Shown here: positions 43,907 to 52,135 of the stretch, piece after piece
How the letters are laid out: the number at the start of each line of letters is the position of its first letter
How positions within the stretch are numbered: the first letter of the stretch is position 1
Translations under genes and position numbers: made by a program
DNA from: Mobilisporobacter senegalensis
GTDB lineage: Bacteria; Bacillota; Clostridia; Lachnospirales; Lachnospiraceae
Assembly: GCF_003752155.1 (NCBI RefSeq)
Contig: NZ_RJVG01000004.1
Coordinates: forward strand, 186,001 to 250,000
Reading direction: 5' to 3'
Length of the DNA: 64,000 nt
Notes under the pieces: model-generated
Seen by the model: only the letters and a program-made list of their open reading frames with translations
The model's database searches: none
Told to the model about the DNA's origin: nothing

Positions 43907-44841
43907 TATTTTACCCATCTCTCAAATATCAATAATAACGTGGCTAATCCAGTCCCCATAAGCCATACTGGAGTATAAATACTTTTCTTTAGTTTCATTA
44001 ACTTTTTTTCATCTTTCAATAATGTTGGTTCTGACATTCTATAAATTAGAATAAAATCAAAGATTACAAAAGCATAAAATATCAATGCAGTAATGAAAAA
44101 TATCATTTTAAAAGAAGAATTTTGCGATATGTAAAAAAACCAGTAAAACAACATCGCCATATTTGAGACAATTCCTATTATGGTAGCAATCATAATTGTT
44201 TTTCGGCGGCCAAAGGTAACACATGGATTCATTACATTTGCCTCCTTATCCTCTTCATAATCACTTATCTCGTCCATAAAGAACATTGGAACCATCTGAA
44301 TACCGAAAATTATAATAGTGATTACAGACAGTTCATGAAAGCTACCCGATATTAATAAATAAGAAAATAACATCGGAATTAAATATAAAACTAATGCCAA
44401 CGTAATCGGATTCATTACTGTCCGGGACTTGAAATTAAATGGTTTCATTGAATAAGCACACGCAAAGAACAAACCTACCAACCACAAAATTACCAGCATT
44501 GGCTGCTTACGAATTACCGACATTCCTATAGTTAGTACTGAAACAATCAACGCCTCTATAATGATCATCCACTTTACTTTTTTTACACCAAAGTAATCGA
44601 TTGTGTCCGATATATATGATTTAAATTTTTTGTCCGCATTATAATCACTTATATTATTAATTTGTGCACCTATAAAATGTGCCCCATACCATATCAATAA
44701 ACTCATAATGACATTGAACACATACTGTGAAGAAAATGGAATAAATAGTAATGCTAATAATGCTGGAATTCCCGTTTCATTAATTGCGGATGGCATGTAC
44801 TCCCATCTAACTAAAACAAAAAAGCTTTTGATTGTTTTCAT
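43906..44841 (-). CDS. UbiA family prenyltransferase
   Basis: About 311 residues with eight to nine transmembrane helices. The two catalytic Asp-rich motifs are present: NNISDYNADKKF (NxxxDxxxD form) and DEISDYEEDKEA (second DxxxD). UbiA enzymes move a polyprenyl chain from its diphosphate to an aromatic ring, to glycerol/heme precursors, or to phosphoribose (DPPR synthase). Here the prenyl donor could come from the synthase at the operon head. AGGAGG six bases before ATG 44841 fixes the start. Confidence 0.85.
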   Translation of the reverse strand: MKTIKSFFVLVRWEYMPSAINETGIPALLALLFIPFSSQYVFNVIMSLLIWYGAHFIGAQINNISDYNADKKFKSYISDTIDYFGVKKVKWMIIIEALIVSVLTIGMSVIRKQPMLVILWLVGLFFACAYSMKPFNFKSRTVMNPITLALVLYLIPMLFSYLLISGSFHELSVITIIIFGIQMVPMFFMDEISDYEEDKEANVMNPCVTFGRRKTIMIATIIGIVSNMAMLFYWFFYISQNSSFKMIFFITALIFYAFVIFDFILIYRMSEPTLLKDEKKLMKLKKSIYTPVWLMGTGLATLLLIFERWVK

Positions 44842-44864
44842 CTCTCTCCTCCTCATAATTTAAA

Positions 44865-46073
44865 TTAATAATGTTCCTGTTGACAAAATGGACGGATCAT
44901 ATCATCAGCCTCCAGGAAAAAAAGTCCACACTTCTTATTCCGCTCATAGTCAAACTGATGATCCCCCATATAGTTCTCACAACTAATCATTAAAATTTCC
45001 TTTAGATTTGCTAAGGGATCAAATTCTTTCTTTAATATTGATGAATACAGCATTTTTCTAAATATATGTTTTTTTATTAATTGAAACATATTCAGTGTCA
45101 GTTTCATCATTAAGAAAGTCTTTTTGCCAAATGAATTGGTATTATTCAACTCATTTGTTATTTTCTCTAAATATTTCAGAAGGGATTCCATATTAAGTGC
45201 CTCCTGTACCGGGATTAGAGTTTTGTTTTTTGTAACATATATATAAGTTGTTAAGTTACAATGCTCATGAAACAGCGGGAAATACTGCTTTTGTGGTTTT
45301 TTACTAACCGCCTCTATAAACTCCGGAACTGGAAGAATAGTGGCAGGAGACGTGAAATGCTCCTTCCTAATCTGCCTTTTCGTCTGACATTCAATACTTT
45401 TTACAATCTCGTCCTTATTATAAATATAAGCCAAATCAAATTTATCAGAGTTGTTACTATTTCGTATAAAAGATTGGAAATTAACATGTTCTATAAAATC
45501 TTTATTTTCAACCGCATAATCTATAATAGATCCGATCTCTCCATCGTTAATACCCCGCATAATACATGCTGCAAGTATTGTTGCCTGATTCACAGATTTC
45601 AGGTTCTTTAATGCTTGTCTTTTCGTTTCAGCCAGTTCTTTTCCCCTCATTAACTGGTATGTGCTATTATTGAACCCATCAAACTGCAATCCCATTTGAC
45701 TCAACCCTGCTTTTTTAAGATCCTTTACATAATCAATATCTTCAGCAAGCCTTATTCCATTTGTCATAACTTCTGTTCGCTTAAAGCCCATTGCATGAAT
45801 CCTAGCTATTAAGTCGGGAAGGTCATCTCGTAAAGTGGGTTCTCCTCCTGTCAGTGCAATTGTCGGATCAATATCTGGCCGTTCTTTTTTTAATCTTTCC
45901 AGACGATCTATTATGTCTCCAAACTCCAGGTCTTTGTACATACTAATTTCCGATTGATTTTTCAATCTCCTAAAGCATATGGGGCAATTAAGATTACATT
46001 TTTGTGTCACTTCAATTAGCCCTAGTATAGGATTTGATAAAGCTTCGATTGATGTAATGAAATCTGTATTCAT
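44865..46073 (-). CDS. Radical SAM protein of the MJ0619/tetraether synthase (Tes)-like family
   Basis: About 402 residues with Cys26/30/33 (TQKCNLNCPICF), TGGEPTLRDDLPDLI, GLQFDGFNNSTYQLMRGKEL, CIMRGINDGEIGSII and HVNFQSF. The C-terminus MISCENYMGDHQFDYERNKKC...IRPFC keeps the family's extra conserved cysteines. These landmarks match, from memory, the archaeal MJ0619 family, whose characterised members couple lipid tails (tetraether synthase). The N-terminal zinc-ribbon section of MJ0619 (about 80 residues) is absent. Start ATG 46073 follows AGGAG; it begins 8 bases after the previous stop. Confidence 0.75.
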   Translation of the reverse strand: MNTDFITSIEALSNPILGLIEVTQKCNLNCPICFRRLKNQSEISMYKDLEFGDIIDRLERLKKERPDIDPTIALTGGEPTLRDDLPDLIARIHAMGFKRTEVMTNGIRLAEDIDYVKDLKKAGLSQMGLQFDGFNNSTYQLMRGKELAETKRQALKNLKSVNQATILAACIMRGINDGEIGSIIDYAVENKDFIEHVNFQSFIRNSNNSDKFDLAYIYNKDEIVKSIECQTKRQIRKEHFTSPATILPVPEFIEAVSKKPQKQYFPLFHEHCNLTTYIYVTKNKTLIPVQEALNMESLLKYLEKITNELNNTNSFGKKTFLMMKLTLNMFQLIKKHIFRKMLYSSILKKEFDPLANLKEILMISCENYMGDHQFDYERNKKCGLFFLEADDMIRPFCQQEHY

Positions 46074-46081
46074 ACCCTCTC

Positions 46082-47452
46082 CTACCATTTCTGTGAGTCA
46101 AAGAAACCACCAAATGACCATTTTAAAAACCCTTTAAATGTTTCTTTATCCAATTTTTTCACTTCCGAAATTACACGCTGCAACATCTTAATTGGCCTGA
46201 AATAGAATTTCCGATAAGCATAATTCAAAAGCTTTTTCCCATCCTCTAATTTTATCTCCTCAGTTTCCAGAATTGGACTCATAATGGTATACCGTAACAA
46301 GTTCTTTTCCTTAATCAATCCTTCCTTCTCACAGGATTCGTAAAATCGTGTTCCTGGAAATGGCGTAGGAACTCCGAAAAAAACATAATCAGGATCTAGC
46401 TTTAGTACAAAACTCACTGTTGCTTTTGCATCTGCAATTGTCTCCCCTGGAAACCCTAGTATGGATGATACTGCTACTCTCATTTTGGAATCGCGTCCTA
46501 ATTTTACAGCTCTGAAAAATAAGTCATTTGAAATATCTCTATTCAGGTTTTTCATCGTCTTCTCCTGAACAGACTCTATCCCAAATAATAGACATTCACA
46601 GCCTGCACGAGAAAACCGTTTCATCGTTTCTAAATCCGGTATCCTGTCTGCTCTGGTCTGCATTCCCCACCAGACTTTCAACTTTCTCTTCTCAATCTCA
46701 TCACATATTTCTAAGGCACGAGGTAAATCCACCAAAAAATCTTCATCCACAAATGAAATTCCTTTAACCTTATATTGTTCAATAAGAAATTCCATTTCAT
46801 CTACAACATTCTTTGCACTTCTTCCTCTCCAGCTTGGAAATAGATGAGAGATTGAGCAGTAATTACAGGTCATGGGGCAACCCCTGCTGGTCATCATAGT
46901 GGCCATGTTCATGGGGCCAAAAAGCTTATACTTATGCATTGGAAATAAATGTCTTGCAGGGAAAGGTATGTTGTCTAAATTTTCTTCAGGTATCCTTGGA
47001 TTGGTTTTAATTACTTTCCCATCCTTTTTAAACATTAATCCATCTATCTCTTGGGGATCTTTACCGCTCAATAGTTCTACAAACGTTTTTTCCCCTTCTC
47101 CAAACATGATATAATCTGCATAGTCTATCAATGAATCCGGTTCCAAGGATGGCATTGTTCCCCCTATTGCCACTGGATAATGTGTTCTCAATTTCTCAGC
47201 AATCTGCTTACCGTAATCAATGTTACAGGTAACACAGGATATTCCTATGAATTCCGGATCTGTCTTCATTGCCTCTTGTACTGTTTTTTCCACGTTATAT
47301 TTAAAGCCAAAAGCGTCGACTACTTTTACTTCATGTCCAGCCTGCTCTAAAGCTGCAGCCACATAAGCAAGTCCAATTGGAATACTGGGCAGGCCCATGA
47401 ATTTTAACACTCTGGGTTCATCATAATTCGGGTTGACTAAGGTTACTCTCAT
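46082..47452 (-). CDS. B12-binding-domain radical SAM protein
   Basis: About 456 residues. The cobalamin-type domain (RVTLVNPNYDEPRVL, SIPIGLAYVAAALEQAGHEV, GGTMPSLEPDSL) is followed by the radical SAM cluster at Cys192/196/199 (SRGCPMTCNYCSISH) and SFVDEDFLVD, LGFPGETIAD and PTPFPGTRFYE. It belongs to the same broad group as HpnP, BchE and GrsA. ATG 47452 is taken; the longer frame to 47470 would begin with TTG inside the upstream gene. It may alkylate, cyclise or couple the lipid; which one is unknown. Confidence 0.8.
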   Translation of the reverse strand: MRVTLVNPNYDEPRVLKFMGLPSIPIGLAYVAAALEQAGHEVKVVDAFGFKYNVEKTVQEAMKTDPEFIGISCVTCNIDYGKQIAEKLRTHYPVAIGGTMPSLEPDSLIDYADYIMFGEGEKTFVELLSGKDPQEIDGLMFKKDGKVIKTNPRIPEENLDNIPFPARHLFPMHKYKLFGPMNMATMMTSRGCPMTCNYCSISHLFPSWRGRSAKNVVDEMEFLIEQYKVKGISFVDEDFLVDLPRALEICDEIEKRKLKVWWGMQTRADRIPDLETMKRFSRAGCECLLFGIESVQEKTMKNLNRDISNDLFFRAVKLGRDSKMRVAVSSILGFPGETIADAKATVSFVLKLDPDYVFFGVPTPFPGTRFYESCEKEGLIKEKNLLRYTIMSPILETEEIKLEDGKKLLNYAYRKFYFRPIKMLQRVISEVKKLDKETFKGFLKWSFGGFFDSQKW

Positions 47453-47459
47453 ACAAATT

Positions 47460-48683
47460 CTACCCCACAATCTTTTCTTTAAAATATGGTAAATATTTTT
47501 TCATTAGTTGCCACTTTTTTGTATTTTTAACATATTGGTTAAACGCGTATTTCATTAATATATATTGCATGAAATTCTGTTTTTTAGTTACCTCCATCAT
47601 ATTTCCTATTTTATCAAAGGTAGAGCAGTATTCCTCTAATATCTTTTCGTCGTAATGGATAATATCATGAAAATGATTTGAACAATAGTTGCATTTTGAA
47701 CAGTCTCCACATTCAAAACCTTTTTTAAAAAACCGGTTAAAGAATTTTTCCAGCTTTGCCTTATCAGAAGTTAAATTGAGTTTATTATCAAATAATAATT
47801 CGCCTAATTCATGTGATTCGGGGGATATAATCGTTAATAAATCAAGCACATTTCCATCATATGATTCCTCACTGTAAGCTCGTCCTGCCCGGACAATCCA
47901 TTCTAAATTTTTCTCTCTGCCCCCTATTTTCATATAGTCCACAATACCATCATAGTAATTGCTATCTTCGGGTCTTAACCATGGGCTTTTTAGTATTTCA
48001 TCCATATTTTTTAACCGTTTGTTTAAACAATTGTAAATACAGTAATCCAAATAAAAAGCTTTTTTATGTACTGAAGCATGTGAACCAGAGTTATAGTGAT
48101 AATAGCGATAAGGGCAATCCTTTAAACAACTGTCATTTACCAGTATTTCAAGATCCAGCTTTGTATGGTTCCGAATATCTTTTATTATGTTGGGCTTACG
48201 GTTTAAATTGATGTTTAATACAATTCGGTTAACACCCAGCTCTTCATAACGTTTTACCTTCCCGATGCTATCAACAGCCACAATGGTTGATAATGCAATT
48301 TTAACTTTATTTTTACTTATTTTCTTTATCAATTCAATTAGATAAGGCACTGCCACTGTAACTGTATCACTAAACGAACATATCCACTTTAACTCATCCA
48401 ACATTTTAGCTTTATATCGTGGATCAAATTCCATATTTCCAAGACAACTGGAATTTATTGTATAGTTAAACTCCAGACCGCTTTCATGGACTTTTTTCAC
48501 ATAATTTTCAACGTCTTTTCTTTTTAGTAATTTTCCACGTATTGCAGCAGAGGAGTGTCCCGCTCCCAAATAACTAGATTTTAATGAACCATATAACTCA
48601 TGTATTTTATTCTTTCCCTTTTGTATTTCAGGAAGATAGTCAAAGAATTCATAATCCCATGAACATGGTAATGCAATTTTCAT
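47460..48683 (-). CDS. Third U32-related Fe-S protein with extra cysteine cluster
   Basis: 407 residues. The barrel-like N-terminal two thirds carries Cys186/190 (NDSCLKDCPYRYYHYN), Cys215/219 (DYCIYNC) and DYMKIGGREKN, the counterpart of the U32 KIEGR motif. A C-terminal CGDCSKCNYC (Cys325, 328, 331, 334) would allow a second Fe-S cluster, which I do not expect in UbiU/UbiV. It shares ATGA with the TrpD-like gene. An oxygen-free hydroxylase or sulfur/oxygen-transfer role is inferred only from the family. Confidence 0.7.
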   Translation of the reverse strand: MKIALPCSWDYEFFDYLPEIQKGKNKIHELYGSLKSSYLGAGHSSAAIRGKLLKRKDVENYVKKVHESGLEFNYTINSSCLGNMEFDPRYKAKMLDELKWICSFSDTVTVAVPYLIELIKKISKNKVKIALSTIVAVDSIGKVKRYEELGVNRIVLNINLNRKPNIIKDIRNHTKLDLEILVNDSCLKDCPYRYYHYNSGSHASVHKKAFYLDYCIYNCLNKRLKNMDEILKSPWLRPEDSNYYDGIVDYMKIGGREKNLEWIVRAGRAYSEESYDGNVLDLLTIISPESHELGELLFDNKLNLTSDKAKLEKFFNRFFKKGFECGDCSKCNYCSNHFHDIIHYDEKILEEYCSTFDKIGNMMEVTKKQNFMQYILMKYAFNQYVKNTKKWQLMKKYLPYFKEKIVG

Positions 48684-49897
48684 TTTATATTCGCCAACTC
48701 CTTTTCAAGAATTGCTAAATTGCCGTTTGTTGACTCCACAAACTTTAGTAATTCTTCTCTCACACTGCCATTTGCAATTGATTGTTTTATCAGATCAGTT
48801 CCTTTTTTAAAAGTATCCACCATTCCATTTAAAAATAAATATTGAGCGGCATTTATGACAAGCAAATCTGAAAATCCATCCTCTCGCTTTCCTACCATAG
48901 ATTCTAAAGTAATTTTTAACCTATTATCAAAGTCACTTAAAGTAATGTCTTTCACATTTCTGTGTTTTACTCCCCAATCTTCAGGTGTTGTATAAATAGT
49001 ATCCTTTACCTTGTTCTCTTCGATTAATGTCATCTTAGTCATACCTACATTTGATACTTCATCCAATGACAAACCTTTGTCATCAGTCCCATAGACAATC
49101 ATTCCTTTTTTCGTATATGAACAAAGTTCTGCAACAAGTTCTCCTACCAACTCAGTATCTGGAACACTAATTCCCCGTTGCTGGAAAGGAGCCTGAAAAA
49201 AATCAAAACAGAGTATATGAAATCGAAATGGATAAAATAATGCTTTCATGATGTGCATACCATTTGGTACTTTTGACATAAAAGTTGCTATATCCTGAGT
49301 TTTGGCATCCGCCGCTGATTCTCCATTAATATAAGCAGCTCGACTGGTTATAAAGGCAGTTTCAACGGATTCTGGTAATGTAATAGCTTTATACCCAATA
49401 TTATCTGTAAAATTTCCAGCCCCTGAAGCTCCAAAATAGGAATGACTCCCCATTTTCAGAACATTTGCTCCAGCAGCTGCGGCCATTATTATGGATGGTG
49501 TAGAGACATTAACTGTTTTAATCTCATCGCCGCCAAATCCATTTGTATAAATCAAATTTTTGCTGAAGGGCTTAACGTCCTGGTATCCATTAAACCAGTC
49601 ATTATCTTTAAAACTCTGAATGAATCCTTTCATTTCCATCACTGTGATTCCTTTTGCAAATATACCTGTTAAGAAAGTCGGTGCAATCAAAACCGTAAGC
49701 GGATCAATTGATTTTAAGGACATAAGCATTCGGAGCTTTTCAGGTAAAAACTTCTTGGTTACAAACCCTTTCTCAATGTTTTTCCATTCTCCCCATAAAT
49801 ATCCCCAGCCTTTTCTCACTTCTTCCTGTGTGAGATTATCCTGGTTTTGAATACGTATAAGTATTTTTTCCCACCACAATTCCCATGTTTTATCCAT
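48680..49897 (-). CDS. TrpD-like phosphoribosyltransferase
   Basis: 405 residues. The C-terminal three quarters follows the TrpD/nucleoside phosphorylase family: GGDEIKTVNVST (122-133, PRPP loop), AAAAGANVLKMGSHSYFGASGAG (138-161, compare KHGNR..SKSGSAD) and metal-binding LDEVSNVG (279-280 DE). Anthranilate phosphoribosyltransferase itself is about 340 residues; this one is longer and has a diverged substrate pocket. No other trp gene is nearby, so it probably ribosylates another aromatic or lipid-linked acceptor, or acts as a phosphorylase. It overlaps the methyltransferase gene by 8 bases. Confidence 0.8.
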   Translation of the reverse strand: MDKTWELWWEKILIRIQNQDNLTQEEVRKGWGYLWGEWKNIEKGFVTKKFLPEKLRMLMSLKSIDPLTVLIAPTFLTGIFAKGITVMEMKGFIQSFKDNDWFNGYQDVKPFSKNLIYTNGFGGDEIKTVNVSTPSIIMAAAAGANVLKMGSHSYFGASGAGNFTDNIGYKAITLPESVETAFITSRAAYINGESAADAKTQDIATFMSKVPNGMHIMKALFYPFRFHILCFDFFQAPFQQRGISVPDTELVGELVAELCSYTKKGMIVYGTDDKGLSLDEVSNVGMTKMTLIEENKVKDTIYTTPEDWGVKHRNVKDITLSDFDNRLKITLESMVGKREDGFSDLLVINAAQYLFLNGMVDTFKKGTDLIKQSIANGSVREELLKFVESTNGNLAILEKELANIK

Positions 49898-50510
49898 CTT
49901 TACCTACCCTTTTACATAATATTCCATATTCAAAAAAATACTTAACAGTTCCCACTACTTCTAAACCTGATTTCTTGCATAACTGAATGCATTCATCCAT
50001 GTTAACTGGATCTGAATAGCCCATTTTTTTCTCTCCTAATTCCAAAAATCTTGTAAATAAATTATTATTTAGAGCAAAAATTAATACATACCCATTTGCT
50101 TCGGTAAAAGATTTATGTAATTCAATTATGTCTTCCTTTTTACTGAAATGTTCAAGTAGACCATCACTCATTACCAAATTGTATTCCGGTCTCCGGGCAA
50201 TTTTTGTAAAGTCTTCTTTTAGGTATTTAATACTACCTGTTCTATTTTGAAATAACTTTTTATGCATTTCATAGGCAATTTCATTATTATCAACAAGCGT
50301 TACACTACCCCCATATATATCCAGAATATGTATGGCTGCAGCACCAGTACCTGCACCTATTTCCATAACATCCGGTGTTTTTATGTTAATTTTCTTTAAT
50401 ATCTTTTGGTATTTTTTTAAATGCACAAAATAGAGGAATTTAAGAAAAAGGGGATGCTTTTTTACCCTTTTCCAAAAAAAATTCCAATCGACATACTCTT
50501 TGTTTTTCAT
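49890..50510 (-). CDS. Class I SAM-dependent methyltransferase
   Basis: About 206 residues: motif I VMEIGAGTGAAAIHIL near residue 48, acidic loop VTLVDNNE, motif IV LVMSDGLLEHFSKKED. The shape is that of small-molecule methyltransferases. ATG 50510 is chosen, 2 bases after the upstream stop; the GTG at 50522 is too near the AAGGAAAG site. With the ICMT/methyltransferase fusion, the operon has three methyltransfer domains. Confidence 0.8.
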   Translation of the reverse strand: MKNKEYVDWNFFWKRVKKHPLFLKFLYFVHLKKYQKILKKINIKTPDVMEIGAGTGAAAIHILDIYGGSVTLVDNNEIAYEMHKKLFQNRTGSIKYLKEDFTKIARRPEYNLVMSDGLLEHFSKKEDIIELHKSFTEANGYVLIFALNNNLFTRFLELGEKKMGYSDPVNMDECIQLCKKSGLEVVGTVKYFFEYGILCKRVGKDG

Positions 50511-50512
50511 AT

Positions 50513-52135
50513 TTACAACCACTTTCCTTTGATCATCTTTGAATAATCATTCAGACCATATTTCTTTAAAACGCCTTTCATAAGATAATCAAATATCCTC
50601 TTCTGATACTCCTTATCAACATAGAGGTTATCATTTCCTCTCACATATAACCGTTCATAATCTTCCGTTAATTGCGGATAATATTCATCTATAAACTGCT
50701 TTACCTTATATTTGCTATCTCCACGTAAATTGAGAATATCCGGTATTACATAATCGACTTTATAATCAGACAACGTCTTAACTAGATGTTCCATTTCACT
50801 TTCACTATCTGTGATAAAAGGGAAGATAGGAATCATAAGTACTCCCACCGTAATCCCAGCTTTCTTTAATTTTTCAATTGCTTTTAAGCGGTTCTCAATC
50901 GGTGCAGCTCTCTTTTCTATTTTATCTAAGAATGATTGGTCTAAAGAAGGTATACTAAACACTACATCTGTTAATGGACCTAACTTTGTTAAAATGTCAA
51001 TGTCCCTCATAACCAAATCAGACTTTGTTGTAATTGTTACTGGATTTTTATACTTATATAGTAACTCCAGTATTTTTCTTGTAATTTCATAGTGTTCATC
51101 TATTTTTTGATATGGATCCGTTACAGTGCCAAGGTTAATTAATTTATTTCTGCTTTCTCGCCATTTTGGAACCATTATCTGCTTTTCTAAAGCTTTATCC
51201 GCATTAATTTTCACATAAATAATTCGTTCAAATTCATCTTTGGTATGCCCCAAATATTCATGACTTGTTCTTCCATAACAATACTCACAGGCATGTAGAC
51301 ATCCTCGATAGGGATTTGCCCCCCAGTTAAACGGTAGCATTGGAGAGTTAATGAAATGCAGCATAGTGGAAACAACAATTTCTTGATAAGTAACCTCAGT
51401 TTTACTCTTATCATCATTGAATTTCTCACTGATTAATTGGATTCTTTCGATCTCATACTTATTCATTTTTTCTTCACAGGCTTTTTTAAATTCAATTTCT
51501 ATTAGTTCTCCAAACTTTAGCTCAAATACTTTTCTAACCACATAGAAAGCATTAACATTCTTGATTTCTATCCACTCCATGATGTATTTTTGCAATAAAA
51601 TAATATTCTTCTTACCAAGATTATTAATTGATGTAACTAGCCCCTGCTGAGTATCCATATTATTTGAAACAATAAAAATCACTATTGAATCTAAAAAATC
51701 AACAACTTCTTCCTTATTATCTTTTTTAGCCAACACCTTACTGTATGTTTCTAGATATATACGTGCTAAAACTGGATACTCTGGGTCTGCTAATTTATTT
51801 TTTATATATTTGATTAGTTCAAGGTCCCCCTTTTCCAATATTGATTCAATACTGGGAATCAAACCATACCTTATAAATTTTTTACTCCAATCATTTGTCA
51901 GCTCTACAAATCTTTCATGAATAATTACTCTGCATGATTCTAATTTTTCATATGCCAGAGCCATATACATGACAGCAAATACTCTCACATATTCATCCTC
52001 TGATTTTAGAATATCCAATACCTGCTTAAAATCATCGGATGTAAAATCAATACCCATTTTCTTTTTCAGAAGATTTTTACAAGTCTTCACTTCTGGTTCT
52101 CTTTTTATTTCCTCCACAATTAAATCAATATTCAT
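50513..52135 (-). CDS. SPL-like radical SAM protein with N-terminal helical repeats
   Basis: About 540 residues. Residues 1-230 are helical, HEAT/ARM-like. The radical SAM core starts at LPFNWGANPYRGCLHACEYCYGR split as Cys279/283/286, resembling the spore-photoproduct-lyase-like (PA0069/Rv2578c) group, with GTVTDPYQKID and TTKSDLVMRD. That group's substrates are unknown. ATG 52135 shares ATGA with the prenyl synthase stop and follows GGAGGG. The helical front end suggests a protein partner. Confidence 0.75.
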   Translation of the reverse strand: MNIDLIVEEIKREPEVKTCKNLLKKKMGIDFTSDDFKQVLDILKSEDEYVRVFAVMYMALAYEKLESCRVIIHERFVELTNDWSKKFIRYGLIPSIESILEKGDLELIKYIKNKLADPEYPVLARIYLETYSKVLAKKDNKEEVVDFLDSIVIFIVSNNMDTQQGLVTSINNLGKKNIILLQKYIMEWIEIKNVNAFYVVRKVFELKFGELIEIEFKKACEEKMNKYEIERIQLISEKFNDDKSKTEVTYQEIVVSTMLHFINSPMLPFNWGANPYRGCLHACEYCYGRTSHEYLGHTKDEFERIIYVKINADKALEKQIMVPKWRESRNKLINLGTVTDPYQKIDEHYEITRKILELLYKYKNPVTITTKSDLVMRDIDILTKLGPLTDVVFSIPSLDQSFLDKIEKRAAPIENRLKAIEKLKKAGITVGVLMIPIFPFITDSESEMEHLVKTLSDYKVDYVIPDILNLRGDSKYKVKQFIDEYYPQLTEDYERLYVRGNDNLYVDKEYQKRIFDYLMKGVLKKYGLNDYSKMIKGKWL

